From assembly GCF_032118995.1 (NCBI RefSeq), contig NC_092657.1, positions 5,038,391-5,102,390 of the forward strand: a stretch of DNA of 64,000 bases, in the 5' to 3' direction. The notes beneath the pieces are model-generated. The model was not told the origin of the DNA and did no database searches. It saw nothing but the letters and a program-made list of their open reading frames with translations. Made by a program: the position numbers and the translations under genes. The stretch comes from Asterias amurensis. Its lineage: Eukaryota > Echinodermata > Asteroidea > Forcipulatida > Asteriidae. Shown piece by piece: positions 1 to 13,200 of this stretch (positions are counted from its first letter, which is position 1; every line of letters starts with the position of its first letter).

Positions 1-926
1 TAAGGTCATGTATTTTTATATTGAGACAAATAGTTATGCGGTTATGCCTATAGCTGTTGCAAACAACTTACCAACCAACCAAAAAATGACCGACGGTATA
101 ATTGACAAAAAATGCCTGACATTTTCGACCCTAGAGAGTCCCTCTCTTCTCCATTTTCTTTTAAAGGTTTTGTTATTATTAAAAACATTCGATAAAATTA
201 ACAACAGTTCGGTCAACCCTTGGCCCCAAAACCAAATTAGCGTCTAAAGTGTATCTAACGGGGGAAAATGAAGTTTCAAGATGCAAATTATTGGTCCAGC
301 CGCTTGTGTTGTAATTGTAACGAAGTCTGTCCGCCAAAAAATATCGTTATCAACATCCCGTATAGAGCTAACCATAATATGAATGAATTCTGAATAAATT
401 GATGTCGCTTGACGAGCGAACCGTAGGCCTACCACCAAAGACAACGATGTTTTAACCACAACAATTTTGAGAAATTGATTTCCAATAAAATAAAAGAAAC
501 TTTACAATATTTATATTTCTTCACTAATTATCCTGAAATCATGGAGGAAGAAATAGCTGTAACCTTCGTTGTGTTTCCACGAAAAATCCCTTTAATGAGA
601 TGAGAGCAGTCACCCACCCCAGCCCCCCCCCCCCCCATAAAAAAAAAACGGGAGGAAATAGTCTTCACGGGTCAACAAATACCACACAATGAAAGAGCTT
701 TTGAGGCCAAACAACGCTGCCTAGTTTATGCGCATGCGTACCAACCACCTGTGCGTTGCAATTTTATTGCATTTAGTACTTCCGCCTATTCCCAAATGCA
801 CACATTACACACTACGCCCTTTGCAAACTTCATTCGGTGAATCAGCAGACCCATAAAGTTTGTACTAAGTTGCAAAAAGTACTTGACCAAGCTTTATGAC
901 TGTTTAATTTTATCTTATCGTGCATC
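1..926. other. Upstream flank of plastin, no gene seen
   Basis: No convincing coding exon was found here. The reading frames present are short and lack splice context. A run of 14 C (about 623-636) followed by an A-run is the only strong simple-sequence feature. The stretch probably holds distal promoter sequence of the plastin gene, but no specific element could be supported. Confidence 0.5.
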
Positions 927-933
927 TATAAAG
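927..933 (+). promoter_or_regulatory. Possible TATA box for plastin
   Basis: TATAAAG lies about 190 bp upstream of the plastin start codon, so a transcript starting about 30 bp downstream would have a 5' UTR of roughly 160 nt. A 5' UTR intron or a TATA-less start cannot be excluded. This is an inference from motif and distance only. Confidence 0.25.
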
Positions 934-1118
934 TACATTCAGTAAGTCGAAAGGTACACCGGGGTTTTGTGTCAAAACGCGGTTGCTGATTTTTCTTCTC
1001 TGGTCTGCAGCAGCGAGCGGGCGTGTGTGTGTTTGTTCACGGTAGGCCTACGGTTACTGTTTGCAGTTTGAGTTCGTTCGGCTTGGCTTTTGGTACTTAA
1101 TCTCATTCTTTGTGAATC

Positions 1119-1214
1119 ATGGCCGACGTGGATCCGGCAGTAGTGGCTGATCTGTCAGCTGAGACAAAACTTCCTCAAGACACTGTTGAAGAAGTTGTCA
1201 GACATTTTCAGGAG
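1119..1214 (+). CDS. PLS3: Plastin coding exon 1
   Basis: Residues 1-32, beginning MADVDPAVV and ending VVRHFQE. The donor is GAG|GTGAGT in phase 0. It codes the helix leading into EF-hand 1. The ATG context (GAATCATGG) is acceptable. Confidence 0.92.
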
Positions 1215-4200
1215 GTGAGTTGTTTTTGTAATATATTTTACTAACTCCAAAAGAACCAAAAATAAGTTTGTGCATGGTTTGGGGGTTTGTGTAGCTGTAG
1301 AAAAGTATAGCATTTAATGGCCTAGCATTAGCAAGTTAAAATGATGCTAGCCCTGCTGGTAGGACGTCCAACCTGGGCTAAAATGATGCATGACATTATA
1401 GTAAACTAGGCAAGTTCATTTCCATAAATTTAAGGTATTTTTTTAGCACTGCACTCTTGCTAAAACAAAGTTTGAACTTTTGCAGAAAACCAACATTATA
1501 ATTTGTATTAAAATTGATGATTTTGGCTGGTACTCAAACCTACTTCCGGTAACTAAATTGTTTATACTTGATTTATTTGGGGTATAAAGTGGTCAGTGGA
1601 ATGTTTAGTGAGTGACTGAAATACATCATGAGTAAAAGATGCTGTTAAAAATACTTTCTAATTATTATAGGCCTATTTAGTTCAAAATATTATTGTACCA
1701 TCCCATAACTTTTTGTTCAAAGGAGGCTGGCTTGTAATTTTAGGCCTTCAGTTTATATTCATGTCATATAAAATAGATGGATAGTTTTTGTACCCGAACA
1801 TTGTAATCGGATCCTTATTAATCTTTTAAAACAAAAAATAATTAATTTAAATGTAGTTTTACAAACATATTTGTTGTATTTAAAACCCCGCAAAAAGCAG
1901 AACTCCAATCTTATTTTGTTTGTTTGTTTGTTTGTTTGAATGATCATCCCATCAAGGGAACTTGGCAAACTCCCACAAAGGGATATATTAAACACCAAGC
2001 TGGCTACAGCCAACTTCCTCATCAAACATTGGTTTAACACACAAATCAAGAAGTTGTGATTCAGTAACTACCTAGACAACAATATTTATTCTAGTCATTG
2101 TGAAATCAGCGGTTAGCTGGGGGATTCGAACCCACAACCTTGTGATTGCAAGTCCTGCAGTCTAACCACTTGATCGCGGTGGCTATTCTTACTGCAACAA
2201 AAACGTTACGATGCGAGTGTGGGTTCAAATTTGGTGGGGAAAATCACAAGACAACAGACAGGGTTTGTAGACGTATTTTATACGGACTTAAGCAGGCTTG
2301 TGCAATTATGTGCAAGGTGTTCAAATGTAGTCTAGTCGACGTCTACTGTTGTTGTTTAGATAGCGTAGTTAATTGCTGCCATTTTGAAGGCTTTCAGTTC
2401 GCAGCTGTACGGTTTCTTTCAACTTTGAATGGTATTTAAGTTGATGTTGGTTGACTCAGCAGGATCCATAATTTTGAACGTAACGCTAAGGGTTACATGT
2501 ACCTACCTCAGTTTGAAACCAGTGCATGACAGTGGTATAGTAACTTTAATAGCAAGGATGCTTGAACTAACTTTATCAAAAACATAAGTGTGACTGGTCC
2601 TCAGAAATTATTAACTGGCAATTATTGCCAGAGTACCACTGTTCTGTCGTGTAAGGGAGTTCTAACTACATTGTACCAGTGCATTCCTTAGTCCAACCAT
2701 GGAGCCTCCTCCATGGTCCCAACAAAATCAAAAACAGAGTGATCCATTGATCAGATTTCATGACTGATTTACCAAACATACATTACACTGGTACATGTAC
2801 ACCGTAACCAAACACCCATGACACGACAGTCTGACTATGTTGTGTTTATACTAGACTCTGATGTGGTGGTACATGTATGCCTGCCCACCAGGGCTGCTCA
2901 CCAAAACGTTGTTAATGTTTCCAATTCACATTAATAGGCATGGACTGTAATTCTCTCTCATGGTAGTACTCACAGAATGGTCAATGTATTCATGTCTACT
3001 CAAAACTCACATTTTGTACTTGTCTACTTGAAAAGGACACAGATATTTTAAAAGCTAATACAACCCATTAGGCCTAAGTGGTCAAATTACATGCACAATT
3101 TACTCAATATGCGCACCTTTTTTTCCTACACAAGTGTGTTTCAAAAGCAGTTGCAGTCAGTTTAGTTGTAAAATTATGTTCACACATTCCATACGTAATG
3201 TGACACACATTTTTTATTTGTGTGTTTGAGTAAGTGTTTTAAACATGTTTAAAAAACCAGGAGGTAAAAGTTTTTGGTAGCCCATCACACCAGGGAAAGT
3301 AAAGAGTGTGGTGTTTACAGTTCCTCAAGCAGTAACCATTCTCCACTGCATTGAGCTTCACCGTCGAGCTTCACTTACAAAGTAAACCTTTCATGGTTAA
3401 GGTTCCATTCTTGGGGGAATAACTTCTCTCCAGACAACAATAGGGCTATGTGACTGATCAATGCCCCCTGTGGCATTTCCCCCCCCCCCCACTTGCAGTT
3501 TCACTTTGTAAAAAATACATACACTACAGAGTGCCTCACTGAGTGGTAGCGTTTTGTTTTTACAGAGTGCCTCATAGTCATATAGTGCCTCATAATCGCT
3601 CCTTTTGGGTTTTGTTTTTGTGAGGTGTCTCTCCTCAGAGTAACACTGCTATGGAGTTGTTGTGTATATTTACAGAGTGCCTTGGTTGGAGTGCCTCATA
3701 CTTTCACTACTTCAAGGGGTTTTGTTTTTTGTCATGAAAAACTCATGATGAAATTTATCTGATTTAGTGGATGAGCCAAGCGTACACCTTGTCTACATGA
3801 TTTAGTCCTAGCCTTAAATGAATGCTGTCCCTGAAATTGTACGCATGGTGCATGCACCCAACAATTGATGGGTAAAATAGCGACAATGTACATTTAGCAC
3901 CTGTTTGAATGATAATTGTGTACATCATGCACACCTGAGTGATGCAACACCAATAGGCTACACGAAAACAATACACGTGCATCTTAAAACCAATACCAAT
4001 TCTACCTCCATGATCAAACCTAAGCCAGTGCTGAAAGTGAAGCCTTGGTTTTGAAAAGAGTCAGGTAATGATTAGCACCTCAGTTCGAGGAATTTCATTT
4101 CCTCTTGAAAACCAGGATTCACAGTAGCTTGTTTGCCAGGAAGTACGAGTGTCTGCTGTATGTGGTCCTTTCTCTTTTGGTCCACACTAGATAAAGAGTC

Positions 4201-7200
4201 TACACACCTGTTCTAAGAAATAAAGACACCCTTGTTGCATAAAATGTCAATTGTGCAGGCCTGGAATTAGCCAATGGCACCCACAGCAGTTGCTGTGGTG
4301 CCCTTTGCTTAAATTGCTGTGGTGCCCTGTGCTTTAATTGCTGTGGTGCCCTTTGCAAGTTCCAATACAAGTTTACATTTTCTCATTGAAAGTGCCCCTT
4401 GCGTGTTCAAGAGTAAACTTACTGAAGATCAACTTCAAGGCTCGAAAGTGTGCTTTGATGCCTGGGAAAGGTTTAAGCTAAACTAACCTAAAGGTATGAC
4501 TTCATTTCAAAGGGGGTCATTTCCAGCAATGTTTTACAGTATCAATACAGGTGTGTAGCTCTCAAAAGTGCTCTTTACCTAATAGGTTGTCTTCGTCATT
4601 AAAGGAACACGTTGCCTTGGATCGGTCGAGTTGGTCTATACCAAGCGTTTGTAACCGTTTGTTATAAAATGCATGTGGGTAGAAAGATGTTGTAAAAGTA
4701 GAATACAATGATCCACACAAACATGCCTCGAAATTGCACGGTTTTCCTTTTACCTCGTCGACTAACACGGTCGGCCATTTATGGGAGTCAAATGGCCGAC
4801 CGTGTTAGTTCGCACAGTAAAAGGAAAACCACGCAATTTCGAGGCAAACTTGTGTGGATCATTGTATTCTACTTTTAAAACATCTTTCCAACCATATAAT
4901 GCATTTTATAAAAAACGGTTACAGACGCTTTTGTTTTGACCAACTCGTCGGTTCCAAGGCAACGTGTTCCTTTAACTAGGTAATTGTAGGTAATAGGTAA
5001 TTGTAGCTAGTACATTACATTGAGGGCCATGCATCAGTTTAGAATCGTTTAGAATGAGATAAATAGTTTACATCGTACATACAGTACATCTTGATGTAAA
5101 ATATTTTCTATTGATGCTACATCACATGTAGGCCCTAGTATACTGATTACAAAGTAAAAATGCGTAAGATACTATAGTGTACACAGTGCAGTGCACAGTA
5201 TGCACACAACAATTGATGGGGAAAATAGTCGTACAAAATGTCTGTATTGTAACCAGTTGTCTGAGCTTTCGGTTTCAGTAGGCCTAATCTAACAATTTCT
5301 TCAACTATTGGGTACTTAGACAAAAATGTGAGCCAATGGACCGTTCCGGCTTTCCACTAAGCTCCGCCCACCGCGCACGTGAGCAAGACACGTGTACAAG
5401 CACTCCCAATGACATTCTGCACGATTCTGCCGCGCGTGCCAAATATACGCGCACGCATGACCGAGTTTGTCCAACCACAATCATTGCTGTGATTGGTCAA
5501 ATGGGTGAACGCGCACAGTTTGATTGACAGGCCGGATCGGTCCATTGTACACAGATCCTTGTAGGGGATGTGTCCGGAATCCCTGATCATGACAGCTACT
5601 CTTTAACCAGTTGAAAAAGGGAGAGATGAAAAATAAAATGACCCAGCAGCAAGCAAGTGCTCCAAAACCTCATTAAACCACAAAAGTACAGCGTACACAT
5701 CTTTACATGACAACCGGTACTTGGTAACTGGGTGGGAGTCGAAATTGTTTAAATAACCGACATTGTAAAAGTTCAATAGTTGGCAAACACTTGAACAATA
5801 CAGGGCTGCCTGCATTGGCGGCAACCATAGAAGTCTAGATGGATGCTGCAACCACGGAGCTCCATGCTGCAACTTAGCTGCGTAATATTAAAGGCAGTGG
5901 ACACTATTGGTAATACTCAAAATAATTGTTAGCAGCAATGGAGGGCTGTTGATAGTAGGCCTATAAAACATTGTGAGAAACATTGTCAAGCATCTGAAAG
6001 CACACAACTTCGTTAAGGGTGTTTTTTCTTCCACTATTATCTCTCAACTTCGATGACCAATTAAGTTCAAGTTTTCCCAGGTTTAATATTTTATGCATAT
6101 GTTGGGATACACCAAGCGAGAAGACTAATTTGACAATTACCAAAGGTATCCAGTGCCTTTAATGACTGTACCCTCGCCAGGAGCCCGAGGAGAGCGCAAA
6201 TCCCACTGAACCCGAAGGGATCGGGCCCCGGCCCTCTCGATGCCGGGGTGGGGGACGTCTAGGACGGCCGCACAGGCCGAGGATACTATGTTGGGATACA
6301 CCAAGCGAGAAGACTAATTTGACAATTACCAAAGGTGTCCAGTGCCTTTAATGACTGTACCCTCGCCAGGAGCCCGAGGAGAGCGCAAATCCCACTGAAC
6401 CCGAAGGGATCGGGCCCCGGCCCTCTCGATGCCGGGGTGGGGGACGTCTAGGACGGCCGCACAGGCCGGGGATACTATGTTGGGATACACCAAGCGAGAA
6501 GACTAATTTGACAATTACCAAAGGTGTCCAGTGCCTTTAATGACTGTACCCTCGCCAGGAGCCCGAGGAGATCGGGCCCCGGCCCTCTCGATGCTGGGGT
6601 GGGGGACGTCTAGGACGGCCGCACAGGCCGGGGATACTATGTTGGGATACACCAAGCGAGAAGACTAATTTGACAATTACCAAAGGTGTCCAGTGCCTTT
6701 AATGACTGTACCCTCGCCAGGAGCCCGAGGAGATCGGACCCCGGCCCTCTCGATGCTGGGGTGGGGGACGTCTAGGACGGCCGCACAGGTCGGGGATACT
6801 ATGTTGGGATACACCAAGCGAGAAGACTAATTTGACAATTACCAAAGGTGTCCAGTGCCTTTAATGACTGTACCCTGGTAATATTATCAGTGGGTGTGTG
6901 GAGTTATCAAATGCCAGTGTTTATTAATAGTGCAATAAGAATAGCGCTGTGGTTAGGTGAGTCAGGAGTAATGTAAAGGAATGGGGAGTATTTTGACCTA
7001 TTTGTAATGTATACCATGGCATGTATACATTGGTAGGGTCTATGTATTTTGGGTACTATCATAAACAATAGGTTGGCCTGTGGTTGGCCTAATCATGGCC
7101 TAACCTGATATAGGGCTACTTCAATCGGAGAAAAAAAGATTCTGGGTGGTTTGAATTGGAATATTGTGTTAGAGTGCTGAGTATTTTGACCCTAGTGTTT

Positions 7201-10200
7201 ATTTGCAGGGTCTACAATGGTTTGTGGGGTAGTACAATGTAATGTAGGTATGTCATTATTCAGGCAGAGGAGGCAGTTAAAAACATTCCTCTGAGGCAAT
7301 CACAATGCTACTGGTCTTGCTTCAGTGCTGCCCCTCAGTGTATTACATTTTGATCATTAAAGCCATTGGACACTTTTGGTACAGAAGGAAAATTAAAAGT
7401 TCACAGATTTACAAATAACTTACAGGGTTTACAGAAGGTAATGGTGAAACTGAAAGACTTCTCTTGAAATATTATTCCATAAAAAAAAACATGTGAAATG
7501 CTTTACTTTTTGAGAAAACATTAAAACAATATCAATTCTCGATATTGAGAATTAAAGTCACCTGGAAATAGAATTTTTTTCTTTCAAACATAAGAGTATA
7601 TGCTTACGAACAATAAAACAATTTTTTTTAGTAATTGTTTGTCACGATTTATATGTTTAAAAAATATATTAAGTTGTTTGGGGGCTGACTCCGCCTACCC
7701 CTTTTGTGACGTCAATCGAGGCAGACTTTGCCTGCAATGCGTATAGTAAAAACACATGCAAAGTACATGTACGTCCAAGTCGTGAGTTGGTACATTTCAA
7801 AAAGTGTTTTTCTGCATTCAGCAGCAATACACCTGGTCGGCATTGCCGGAAAAAAAACAATTTTTTTTTTTTTTGAAACGTACAAACTCACGACTTGGTC
7901 CGTAGATGTACTTTGCAATTGTGTTTACTCTAAGCATTACAGGCAAAGTCTGCCTCGATTGACGTCACGAACAGCGCCCTCTCGGGTTGGGGTCTACTCT
8001 TAAATTTGTAAATAACATAAGAACTGATTTTTTAAAACCTTAGTTACATGTAACTGTTTATTCACATTCTGCTCGTCAAAACACATATATTAGTGACAAA
8101 AGCTTTATTTTGAAAAAATACCACTTCCAGGTGACTTTCAGGATTTCGTTTAAACACATGTCATGACACGGCGCAAACGTGCGGAAACAAGGGTGGGTTT
8201 TCCCGTTATTTTCTCCCACTCCGATGACCGATTGAGCCTAAATTTTCACAGGTTTGTTAAATTATAAGTTGTGATACACGAAGTGTGGGCCTTGGACAAT
8301 ACTGTTTACCAAAAGCGTCCAATGGCTTTAAAATGAAGGATGTAGAGATCCTGCCCTTTTCAAAGTTGTGTCTACAGTACATGTACGTGGGGGGGGGGGG
8401 AGCTTGCTCTTGTGGTGTCTACCATTCTAGAATTGCATACAGCTTACTTCGTGTAAAGCCTTTCCCATGAAATACATTAAATTACATTCACTCAGTGAAG
8501 ACACTTTTTGGCAAACAATGCCACCATCACTCAGCTCCATATATACAAAAAGGCAATGTTTCCTCATTTTTGCCAACCACAAGACTGTGTTTGTGTGCAT
8601 TGCTACGTGCAGTTTGCATTTTTCATGGGAAAGGTCTTTTTCAGGCCAGTCATGGACTGAATTCTCTTCTGCCAGTTACATGAGTTTTCGTCCAAGCAGG
8701 AAGACCACTGAACTTAAGAAGGAAACAAACATTTCAGGAACCAGGAACTTTGTGTAATTTTTTTTTTCATTGGCATTTCCAAAGCCTGTAAGGTTAAGCT
8801 CAGAGCATGGATGTTGAATTGCTTTAAAAGAATTTAAACTTACAGCACCAGCTACAAGTAATTCCAAAGTACATGTACTTCAAAGCAGAACCACAGTTAC
8901 GTGTGATCAATTCATAAAGGTTTTAACATTTCTGCTACCAGTGCCCAACTCATTTCTTCCCTTGCCCAGCATTGTCTACCATTTTAGAAATTTGGTCCAT
9001 GATTTGTTTGTGTGCAGTCAAACAAATCACCAGACACAGGGGCCTACATGTTTACTTCCTGCTTTTATAGTGTGTAGCAATGTTCTGTAGGCCCCGTATA
9101 CATGTACAAGTTTACATGACATAAAAATATATGTTCAGATCTGTATCAAAAACATAAACACAATAAAAACTCCATAAAATTTAAAGTCTTGTAGGAAATT
9201 TCAGTAACCCTTGCTTGCTGTTGTTTCATGTTTTTAGGTACACGTCACTATTAAAATAGTTTTTTTTTTCAGATAGAAAAAAATTATGCATAGGGCATTT
9301 TTTTTACATGTGGCCTACTGTGTGTACAGTTCATTGTTTAATTTGTCTATTAAACAGTTCATTTGTCTATAATACATAAATTTATTATCAAATACTTGTA
9401 ACAGGTGTTGTCAATCATTGAACTGTATAGGGATGTAAATCCAGACCATAAAGGTTTAACATTCCTGCATGCGTAATTAGCAAAGCTTTGAATAGTCAGA
9501 GGAATTGATTCCTTCACTTGAGTGTATTTTTAGCAAAAAATTCAGCGTAATTTTGTATTTTGTGATCAAGTACCCAGGCATTTATTTTAACAAGCTATTG
9601 TGCATGTCAGTGTTCAGGGTGTGTAAATGAGTGGTCTGTACACACAATAGTTGTTTTGATTGGGACCTTCAGTCAGTGTAGGCGGTCATGCATTGTGAGT
9701 GTGTGCCAAGTACAGTACTGTAATTTTAATTTGTAGGTTTGTAGGTTGAGCAATTGTGTTTGTTTTGGCACATGATATGATGTACATGGGACATGTACTT
9801 GTATTGTGCGAACTACTGAACAGTCCAAGTTGGCCCATACATGTAGGCTTCATTAAATGCACACTGTGTCTGTGGTTGGAAACATTAATCTAAAAAAAGC
9901 AATGAGATTTTAGTTGAAATTAATGAATATTACAAGATTGAAATTTGTTGCAAACTTGTACAAAAACCCCCCAAAACAAAATAATGTGCAAATTAAATCA
10001 TGCAAAACAATAACCCAGGTGACCCAGTTCTGTTGATCTTACCAATAGATTAACACATTGAAAAAAATTAAAATTGTAAAAGTGCATACAATTTTTTTCC
10101 ATTGCTATATTTTTAAATTATTAAAGTTTTGTTCCTGCGTGCCCTGCAGTCTTGTTGATTTTCACCCTAATAATATTGATTAAAGGGTGTATCTTGATTA

Positions 10201-13200
10201 AACCAAGTTGAAAACATTAGGATTGGAGTAAAAATACAATGTACAATTGTTTCAGATTAAAGTGTACTGTATTGTCCTGTAATCATCTGACTGTACATAA
10301 ATTAGTAATTTTGTGCGATAGAACAAACCAAAAGTACCCCATTAGGGCTTCATTTATGTAGGCATAATGTGATGGAAATTAATTTTTTTAAATAAGTTAA
10401 AATAACAAAGGTATGTTGTAGTAGGGCCTAAAGTTATGTTTTTACGTAGGTAATACACTATACAGTAGCTACGTAATTTTATACAGTTAGAAACTAAAAT
10501 AAACAAAATACACTTCCTGTTTTGAAACGACTAAATATTTAATGATCTACAATAATTGACTGTGTCTTGTTATTTGAACTTACACTAGGCCTACAATGTA
10601 AGGTTATGCCTACAATGTAATACAGTATAGTAATTATATTTCTTTAGTATTTGATTTCCTCCTTATTTGGAAGACACTCACAACCAAATGTTGCCTATGT
10701 TGTCTCAAGATTTTTTTTCTTAAAATTTGAGTTGTGATAAAATTACACTTAATCTTACATTGCATGTAATTAAGTAGTACAATGTGTATGTCCTGCTGCA
10801 AAAGTAACCGTTGTATTTTCTTCCCCTTTTACAGTTTGATCTTGACGGCAATGGCTACATAACAACCGAGGAGCTTGGTGAAGCTCTTCAAAGTGTTGAC
10901 ATTGTCATGCCTGGATATGAACTGCGTAATCTTATGAAGACGTTAGACAAGGACAATGATAAAAGGATCAACTTATCAGAGTTCTTCGGTGTAAGTCTTT
11001 AATAATATTTAGGTCTTATATAGTGCACTTATCTACCAAAAAGGTACTCAAGGCGTTGGGTATAAAATACAATACAAACTTTCTGAAAGATATGTTGTTG
11101 AAGTGATGAATTTTGAACCAGGAACACAGGGGCGAACCCTTCTCTTTTCGATGAGTGCACTGGGTTCTTTTCCATGCGTTACACAACACATGGGACCAAC
11201 GGCTTTACGTCCAATCCGAAGGACAAAGCAATGGTTAAAAGTGTCTTGCTTTTAAAAGGACACCAGTGTCGCGGCTGGGGGATTCGGACCCACACTCTGC
11301 TGATCGGAAACACCAGAATTTGAAATCTATATTGCTGACTGTTGCTTTGGTTTTTGCCTTGGTTCTCCTTCAAAAGTTTCCTATCCAGACTTTTAAAGAA
11401 CTTCATTGAGTGCTCTTTACAAAAGGAAAATAAAATTGCCCCTTTCAACAGATCTGAAATTATGCAGAGGCCATGGCACTCATGCCCCCTGTTGCCCTGG
11501 TGTTTGCCTTTATGACAAGATTCAGACTTTTATCTTTTAAAATACAGACTTTTAATAAAATAATCTCCTGTTTAAAAATCAGCCACTATTTTTGTTCACC
11601 TAGGAAAATATGCTCTTTGGTCTACTTGTCTACTGCTGTTGTTGTTTATGTATTTATGCTGTACAGTGATCAATCTACTTTTCTTTTATAGCTTTATGTT
11701 GGAATTAACCTTGCCCTCTAAAACATGTCTGTGTCCCCTGCTGCCCTCGTCTTGGCCTTGGTGCCCCATTAAAAAACCTCTAACTCTATTAGAGATTTAA
11801 AGCTCGAGATGACAAATTCCAAACATATATCTTTTAAAAATCAGACTTCAAAAAAATAATCTCCTGATCTAAAAAATCAGCCACTATTTTTCTTCTCAAT
11901 AAAAAATGCTCAATCAGTCTACTTTTCTACTGCTGTTGTTAATCTTTTTGTGATTCATGAGCTGTACAATCTACTTTTCTTTTATAGCTTTATGTTGGAA
12001 TTAAGAACAAAGAAGTTGCCAAGACCTTCCGTAAGGCAATCTCCAAGCGAGAAGGAATCTCAGCTCTGTCTGGAACCTCTAAAACATCTGCTGAGGGTAC
12101 TACGCACTCAGTAGCTGAAGCAGAAAAGGTGGCCTTCGCAAGTAAGTTTCTTGCTTTGCTTGAGAATGAGAATGCCTCAGTTTTTTTAAACATTACTTTT
12201 CGTGGAACAAGTACTTGATTCATGAGTAAAATAATCCCTTTAAAGAAGCAGCTCACGTAGGAAACCAAACTGGGATGTACAATTCATCAGAGGGAGGAAA
12301 AAAAGGCCCCTTTCAAATTCAAGTTTGAATACACTCAGGTTCAAAAGTTTTTGAAGCCATATCGCCAAAAATAGAAACCTGAATTACATAAAACTTGGGA
12401 TCTGGGTGTTTTGTTAGGGAGTCCAATCAGCACATCGATATAATCCGTGACGGTAAGGTCCAAAAGCGTTTTGAATGGACACTGAATGACCCCTTTGGAA
12501 AATACAAATGGTCTCACCCTCTTAAAGAAATTCTAGTCCTCATTTGTACAGTTCATTGAAATAACACATAAAATTCAACATTTTACATAAAGTGCACACA
12601 TTTTTATCAATGTTTCATCAAGTTTTACATGTCCGGCTGTATGTACATTTGTAAATGTCATAACTTGACTTCGACATTGATAATAAAACAAAATAAACAT
12701 TTATCCTAACCAGTGAAGTACATGGTATCTTGGCTGTGTCAGGCGTGTCAGGAAATGATGTGGATTTCACAAGGTCTTCCTTTCCATAAACAATGCGTAG
12801 TTTATTCAGCTGTTGTTTAAGATTTTGCAATTTGTCCGGTTCAATTCATCACTCACATCACTATACAGTGACACTTTGTTTGAGATGCTCAGAGTTCTGT
12901 GTGTTTGATTTGTAGATGTGGACAGACACAATCATGGATTCATTCTATGTTAGAAAGACACCAAATAAACAACAGATAAATATTGAGGAACTCTTTGTAC
13001 ATGTAAATCTTGTTTTTGACAAACTCAAGATTTTGTTACTTAATGCAGCGATTGTGACATGTAATTGATTTGAGATAGCTGCTCAGGGTTGTATGCTTCG
13101 TTTTTGATAGGGCAGGGGCACCAAGGCAATTTCTTCTTGGTATTTTGCACCCTATGAGGAAATTGTAAATTTGTACTGGAGCATTTCAAGGGCACCAAGG

